From Acidimicrobiia bacterium (GTDB lineage Bacteria > Actinomycetota > Acidimicrobiia > Spongiisociales > UBA5794), in NCBI GenBank assembly GCA_013695075.1, contig JACDBE010000356.1:1-9948 (forward strand): a DNA stretch of 9,948 nt, read 5' to 3'. The notes under the pieces are model-generated. The model was not told the DNA's origin, did not search any database, and saw nothing but the letters and a program-made list of their open reading frames with translations. Position 1 is the stretch's first letter. Each line of letters begins with the position of its first letter. Below, piece after piece: positions 7,376-9,948 of the stretch. Made by a program: the position numbers and the translations under genes.

Positions 7376-7827
7376 CTACGCGTTCGTTGGGACCGGCAGA
7401 TAGCGCGGTACCCGGGCGCGGTAGGCGGCGTAGGTAGGGTCGAAACGGCTTGAGAGCCGCGACTCCTCCGCACGGATCTCGCGATCGAGCGCGCGGACGG
7501 CGAGAAGCCACGCAACCACCAGCCAGGCCGATCGGCTCGCCAGTGCCAGCCCAAGGACGCCGGCGGACCACCCGAGATACATCGGATTGCGGGTCACCGC
7601 GTATGCGCCCTCCGTGACCAGGCTGGTCTCGCGCTTCACGTCCGCATCGCTGGCGGAGGCAACCGCCCACGCGGCGAGGCCGATGCCCGCGGCCGCCAAC
7701 GAAGCTGCCCCCGGCCACCGGGCGCGATACCCATCGGCAGGTGCAGTGGCACCAGGATGTGCATGCCGACGCCCGCGATGACTGCGGCAATGTGCGCCTC
7801 AGGCAGGGGAACGTTCGACCAGCGCAT
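7376..7827 (-). pseudogene. ICMT/PEMT-like membrane methyltransferase, one frameshift
   Basis: The C-terminal part (7376 to about 7715) carries the hallmarks of the isoprenylcysteine carboxyl methyltransferase / phospholipid methyltransferase superfamily. These are the SAM-binding segment GAYAVTRNPMYLGW, a following membrane helix (SAWLVVAWLLAV), and the EESRLSSRFDPTYAAYRARV...PRYLP ending. The N-terminal part (MRWSNVPLPEAHIAAVIAGV, then GMHILVPLHLPMGIAP) lies in another frame, from ATG 7827 to about 7720. Adding one base in the C run of GCGCCCGG (complement of 7719-7726) joins them, and 452 nt plus one base gives exactly 151 codons, a normal length for small members. A TTG at 7699 could start an N-truncated 107-residue product. 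Members methylate small lipids, isoprenoids or thiols in the membrane; the substrate here is unknown. The gene leads an apparent operon with the nucleotidyltransferase and is divergent from the LLM oxidoreductase. Mutation and assembly error are both open. Confidence 0.68.
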
Positions 7828-7838
7828 CGCGTCATCAG

Positions 7839-7848
7839 ACCATACCAT
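7839..7848. promoter_or_regulatory. Overlapping divergent -10 boxes
   Basis: On the plus strand TACCAT (7843-7848) fits TAnnnT and lies 6 nt before ATG 7855, the spacing expected of a leaderless actinobacterial transcript. On the minus strand TATGGT (complement of 7839-7844) fits the same pattern and lies 11 nt before ATG 7827. The two boxes share bases 7843-7844, so RNA polymerase could not occupy both at once. No -35 elements were confirmed. Confidence 0.4.
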
Positions 7849-7854
7849 CAGGCG

Positions 7855-8769
7855 ATGCGTCCGCTGAAGGTTGGGATCCAGCTTCCCGAGGTGGAACGGG
7901 TCGTGCGCTGGCCGGAGCTGGCGGAGATGGCGCACACGGCGGAGGCCATCGGTCTCGACTCGGTATGGGTCGGCGATCACCTCCTCTACCGAGATCGCGG
8001 ACCTAACCCGATCGGCCCCTGGGAGGCCTGGAGCGTGCTCGCGGCGCTCGCCGCGGTGACGAAACGGGTCGAGATCGGCCCGCTCGTAGCGACCGCGAGC
8101 TTCCATAACCCGGCGATGATTGCAACGAAGGCTTCGGCGGTCGACGAGATCAGCGGCGGACGGCTCATCCTCGGGCTCGGCGCGGGATGGAACGACACGG
8201 AGTACCGGGCATTCGGGTTCCCGTTCGAGCAGCGCGTCAGCCGGTTCGAGGAGGCATTCACGATCATCCGCCGCCTCCTCCGCGACGGGCACGTGGACTT
8301 CACGGGCCGGTTCTTCACGGTCAGCGACCTTCCGCTCGTTCCGCCGCCGCGCCGCCCCGGCGGACCACCGCTGCTCATTGGTTCCATCGGCCCGCGGATG
8401 CTCGAGATCACCTTGCCGCACGTCGACGCCTGGAACGCGTGGTTCATCTCGTTCGACAACTCGGTCGCCGGTTACCTGCCGGTCCGTGACCGGGTCGACG
8501 AGGCCTGCGGCGCGGTCGGCCGTGACCCGGCCGACGTCGAGCGCACGCTCGCCCTGCTGATCGCCTTCTCCGATGCGGTCGGCCGAAACGCCGGACGCGA
8601 GGACCAGCCGATCCCGGACCCGATTCCCGGCGTCGATCCGGGGGCACTGGCCGACACGCTGCGCGGCTTCGCCGATGCCGGCGTCGCCCAGGTGCAGCTC
8701 TTGCTCGACCCGATCACCGTCGGCTCGATCGCCGCCCTGGAGCCGATGCTCGCCGTGCTCGATGGCTGA
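7855..8769 (+). CDS. LLM-class flavin-dependent oxidoreductase (luciferase-like, probably F420 or FMN)
   Basis: The 304-residue product is a single-domain TIM-barrel protein of the bacterial luciferase-like monooxygenase superfamily. It begins MRPLKVGIQLPEVE (first strand) and contains GLDSVWVGDHLL (33-44), IGPLVATASFHNPAMIA (74-90), the hallmark DEISGGRLILGLGAGWNDTE (97-116), FTGRFF (149-154) and GGPPLLIGSIGPRMLEI (169-185), which lines the cofactor phosphate site. Members use F420 or FMN to oxidise or reduce small organic substrates; the cofactor and substrate cannot be assigned from sequence alone. The frame is open 38 codons further upstream, but that part is antisense to the methyltransferase N-terminus. 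ATG 7855 is preferred because the family N-terminus begins there and because a TAnnnT box 6 nt upstream predicts leaderless expression. No strong Shine-Dalgarno precedes it. The gene is intact and ends just before a strong Shine-Dalgarno for a small downstream ORF. Confidence 0.93.
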   Translation: MRPLKVGIQLPEVERVVRWPELAEMAHTAEAIGLDSVWVGDHLLYRDRGPNPIGPWEAWSVLAALAAVTKRVEIGPLVATASFHNPAMIATKASAVDEISGGRLILGLGAGWNDTEYRAFGFPFEQRVSRFEEAFTIIRRLLRDGHVDFTGRFFTVSDLPLVPPPRRPGGPPLLIGSIGPRMLEITLPHVDAWNAWFISFDNSVAGYLPVRDRVDEACGAVGRDPADVERTLALLIAFSDAVGRNAGREDQPIPDPIPGVDPGALADTLRGFADAGVAQVQLLLDPITVGSIAALEPMLAVLDG

Positions 8770-8784
8770 AGGAGGTGGGTCTCG

Positions 8785-8907
8785 ATGCATCTCCCGGCTC
8801 GGGGGTCAGCGCGGGACGATGAGCCAGGGCGCATCCTGCGAGACGTCGCCGCCCGCGAGCCGCGCCCATGCGAAAGCACCGGTGTGACACCTACCGGTTC
8901 GAGCTGA
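8785..8907 (+). CDS. Possible 40-residue ORF with perfect Shine-Dalgarno, unknown function
   Basis: AAGGAGGT (8769-8776) matches the anti-Shine-Dalgarno sequence in full and lies 8 nt before ATG 8785, 15 nt after the oxidoreductase stop. The ORF reads MHLPARGSARDDEPGRILRD and continues to a TGA at 8905-8907. It has no known motif, and its third-position GC is lower than that of its neighbours, which argues against a conserved gene. It may be the 5' stub of a former operon partner cut off by the rearrangement downstream, or a chance ORF. It overlaps a minus-strand reading that looks equally or more gene-like. Confidence 0.3.
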   Translation: MHLPARGSARDDEPGRILRDVAAREPRPCESTGVTPTGSS

Positions 8908-8960
8908 CGGACTGATGGGCCAGAGAATGGCAACGGCCGACATCAGCAGATCGCGTTCGT
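8806..8960 (-). pseudogene. Possible 3' remnant of an unidentified gene
   Basis: The minus strand is open up to a TGA at 8806-8808, ending in HTGAFAWARL, then AGGDVSQDAPWLIVPR. The last 20 or so codons are almost entirely G/C at the third position, as in real genes of this window. Further upstream (towards 8960) the bias fades, as if the coding sequence had been cut off. I do not recognise the product. This is weak evidence from codon bias in a short stretch. Confidence 0.2.
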
Positions 8961-8995
8961 CTCGACACGCCGCGGCCGTCGGGGGCTCGTGGGCG

Positions 8996-9032
8996 TTGAG
9001 GGCTCGAACCGCCGACCTCTTCCTGATAAGGG
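8996..9032 (-). other. tRNA 3'-half-like fragment (possible attachment-site core)
   Basis: Read on the minus strand, this stretch contains GGAAG, AGGTC, then GGCGGTTCGAGCCC: the 3' side of an anticodon stem, a variable loop and a T-arm with the near-universal TTCGA. The T-stem is imperfect, the sequence to the 5' side has no D-arm, and no CCA-ready acceptor stem pairs up, so it is not a functional tRNA. Plus-strand readings of such fragments give the 'VEGSNRRPLP'-type peptide seen here, a familiar artefact of tRNA-derived sequences. tRNA 3' ends are classic integration targets of tyrosine recombinases, so this could be an att site or scar. That link is inference. Confidence 0.4.
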
Positions 9033-9054
9033 CAAAGCAGGGCGATTTCGACCC

Positions 9055-9065
9055 GTTCCGGGAAC
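9055..9065. repeat. 11-bp palindrome GTTCC-G-GGAAC
   Basis: A perfect inverted repeat with a single central base directly abuts the first of two direct repeats. It could be a protein-binding site, but it is short enough to arise by chance. Confidence 0.3.
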
Positions 9066-9114
9066 CCGTACGGCGCAACGGTTTCGGGCTGGAATCCGTA
9101 CAGCGCAACGGTTC
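9061..9114 (+). repeat. Two 24-bp direct repeats with 30-bp period
   Basis: Unit 1 is 9061-9084 and unit 2 is 9091-9114. They match at 21 of 24 positions, sharing GGAA(C/T)CCGTAC and GCGCAACGGTT. The 30-bp period is close to three helical turns, so both copies face the same side of the DNA. This is not an ordinary feature of coding sequence and no gene is supported here. Function unknown; a replication, integration or regulatory binding site is possible. Confidence 0.75.
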
Positions 9115-9172
9115 CCGCCCACCCCGACTTATCACCCCGTCTTACCCCGTCACCCGCCCCGTTCGCGTGTGT

Positions 9173-9223
9173 CGCGGCACAAACGCGGCACAAACGCGGC
9201 ACAAAGGGCACAAGAGGCACAAA
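9173..9223 (+). repeat. Tandem array of five GGCACAA cores (11-bp unit CGCGGCACAAA x3)
   Basis: CGCGGCACAAA occurs exactly at 9173-9183, 9184-9194 and 9195-9205, followed by two shorter relatives with GGCACAA cores at 9207 and 9216. Core-to-core spacing is 11, 11, 9 and 9 bp, about one helical turn each. Just upstream, ACCCCG also recurs at 9121-9126, 9134-9139 and 9144-9149. Such arrays are typical of multimeric protein binding (iterons, integrase arm sites). Which of these applies cannot be told here. Confidence 0.8.
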
Positions 9224-9325
9224 GGGGCGCCGTCGTATACCTGTCAGCACCGCTGGTTTGGCGCCGGTGCCGGGCAGGCAGCCGATCCTGTCGCCGCCGC
9301 CGGGTTGGGAGCCCGATACACGGCC

Positions 9326-9355
9326 GGCCGCCGCTCTACCTTCCCGAAGGCGGCC
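9326..9355 (-). terminator. Inverted repeat overlapping the end of the membrane-protein fragment
   Basis: GGCCGCC (9326-9332) and GGCGGCC (9349-9355) are perfect 7-bp complements around a 16-nt loop that contains the stop codon of the minus-strand ORF (9336-9338). It could form a U-less terminator hairpin. The large loop and high GC make this tentative. Confidence 0.2.
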
Positions 9356-9548
9356 ACCGGGACGCGGATCGCCCCTGGTGGACAAACATCCCCGCGGCCG
9401 TGACCACACACCCGAGCAGAATCACGAACAACCCTGGACCGATTGACGGAGCGAATAGGTCCCCGGTCTCCGAGACCACCTCGCTGAGGTTCATGAGGTC
9501 GATGATCGCCACCAAGGCAACAAGGGCCGAGACGATCAGCACGAGCAC
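9336..9548 (-). CDS. Short two-helix membrane protein, probably the 3' part of a longer gene
   Basis: From GTG 9548 the 70-residue frame gives one helix (LVLIVSALVALVAIIDLM), a short polar linker (NLSEVVSETGDLFAPS) and a second helix (IGPGLFVILLGCVVTAAGMFV), ending in a basic tail (QGRSASRWPPSGR). Two clean helices joined by a Gly-containing 'SIGPGL' turn look like genuine membrane-protein sequence. The frame remains open upstream of 9548 (TFDRVLVLI), but within about 60 bp it runs into the istB fragment, so the 5' end of the original gene may have been lost. No Shine-Dalgarno supports the GTG. Family unknown. Confidence 0.45.
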   Translation of the reverse strand: MLVLIVSALVALVAIIDLMNLSEVVSETGDLFAPSIGPGLFVILLGCVVTAAGMFVHQGRSASRWPPSGR

Positions 9549-9606
9549 CCGATCGAAGGTAACGACGGACTGCCTTGGGCATGGAAGGCGCGACCGATCG
9601 GCACTT

Positions 9607-9870
9607 TGGCGACGCCGCCCTGACGGCTATCTGGTCGCCTGCCTGCAACGCGAGGTCGCAGCCCGCGACGCCCACGGTGGGGAACGCAGGATCCGCGCCG
9701 CCCGCTTCCCGGCACCCAAGAGCCTGGAGGAGTTCGACTACGACCACGCCCGCGGACTGGCCCGCGACCTGATCGCCCACCTCGGCACCCTTGACTTCGT
9801 CGCCGCCCGCAACAACGTGGTCTTCCTCGGCCCACCCGGCACCGGCAAGACCCGGCAAGACCCACTGTGA
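9607..9870 (+). pseudogene. istB: IS21-family helper ATPase IstB, truncated fragment
   Basis: The reading contains YLVACLQREVAARDAHGGER, then RIRAARFPAPKSLEEFDYDH, then LDFVAARNNVVFLGPPGTGKT. This is the characteristic N-terminal half of IstB, the AAA+ ATPase that assists the IS21 transposase IstA. Walker A GPPGTGKT is at 9829-9852. Directly afterwards the frame fails (RQDPL, stop at 9868-9870), whereas intact proteins continue with His-Leu-Ala. About 60 N-terminal residues and everything after the P-loop are missing, and no istA is present. A 10-bp tandem duplication (9842-9851 and 9852-9861) sits at the break; removing it restores GTGKT-His before homology is lost. The fragment cannot be functional. 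Confidence 0.85.
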
Positions 9871-9948
9871 GACTAAATCCGCCGGTTCAACCAGGACACG
9901 GACCAGGGTTTGTGCCGGTGATGACACGTGACCCTAAAACCCATTGAC
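9867..9948. other. Non-coding sequence after istB break, possible insertion-element end
   Basis: The stretch begins CTGTGAGACTAAATCC and contains two related motifs, GACACGGACC (9895-9904) and GACACGTGACC (9923-9933), in the same orientation. Repeated short motifs near the terminus are a feature of IS21-family ends, so this may be the right end of the element joined to istB by an internal deletion. The true terminus and target duplication lie outside the window or were not identified. Confidence 0.3.

Noticed and set aside
7636..8790. 384-codon minus-strand ORF opposite the oxidoreductase
   Set aside because: Most is antisense shadow of an intact gene. Only its last part (complement of about 7720-7827) is real, as the N-terminus of the frameshifted methyltransferase.
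8985..9045. Functional tRNA gene on the minus strand
   Set aside because: No D-arm or acceptor pairing, and the T-stem has mismatches; only the 3' half resembles a tRNA.
9173..9223. CRISPR array
   Set aside because: Units are 11 bp and directly abutting, with no spacers and no cas genes.
8989..9870. 293-codon plus-strand ORF as one protein
   Set aside because: It is a chance fusion of a tRNA-fragment reading (VEGSNRRPLP), repeat DNA and the istB fragment; only the last roughly 85 codons are recognisable protein.

Overview
This window is high-GC DNA with strongly GC-biased third codon positions, frequent GTG starts and a TAnnnT -10 box placed for leaderless transcription. With the gene content (COG1579 zinc-ribbon protein, luciferase-like flavin oxidoreductase, heterodimeric ABC exporter) this suggests an actinobacterium. 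The order or genus is not resolved, and this assignment is inference from composition and families, not a phylogenetic result.

Layout. Positions 1-980 (minus strand) hold a partial membrane protein of metal-dependent-hydrolase type behind a coiled-coil/C4 zinc-ribbon protein. Divergent from these is msrA (1074-1721). Next on the plus strand is a multi-spanning membrane protein gene (1807-2550) whose reading frame is broken twice, with a net shift of zero. Positions 2654-6249 hold two ABC half-transporters overlapping by ATGA. They form a heterodimeric exporter in which all degenerate ATPase residues fall into one of the two composite ATP sites. A gene-free convergent stretch (6250-6570) separates them from a minus-strand pair: an ICMT/PEMT-like membrane methyltransferase carrying one frameshift (7376-7827), followed 10 nt later by an AadA-like nucleotidyltransferase (6571-7365). 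This pair is divergent from an LLM-class oxidoreductase (7855-8769) across a 27-bp gap containing overlapping -10 boxes.

From about 8770 to the end, the sequence looks like a mobile-element scar. It has a small ORF with a perfect Shine-Dalgarno, a possible gene 3' remnant, a tRNA 3'-half-like fragment (minus strand), a pair of 24-bp direct repeats with 30-bp period, an 11-bp tandem array, a short membrane-protein fragment, and an IS21 istB fragment truncated just after its P-loop next to a 10-bp tandem duplication. No integrase gene is visible here, so the 'attachment site' reading is inference.

No clearly new multi-gene system was found. The best items for a second look are the repeat/tRNA-fragment region at 8996-9223, the asymmetric ABC exporter, and the three single-base frame breaks in two otherwise well-preserved genes, which may be real decay or assembly errors.
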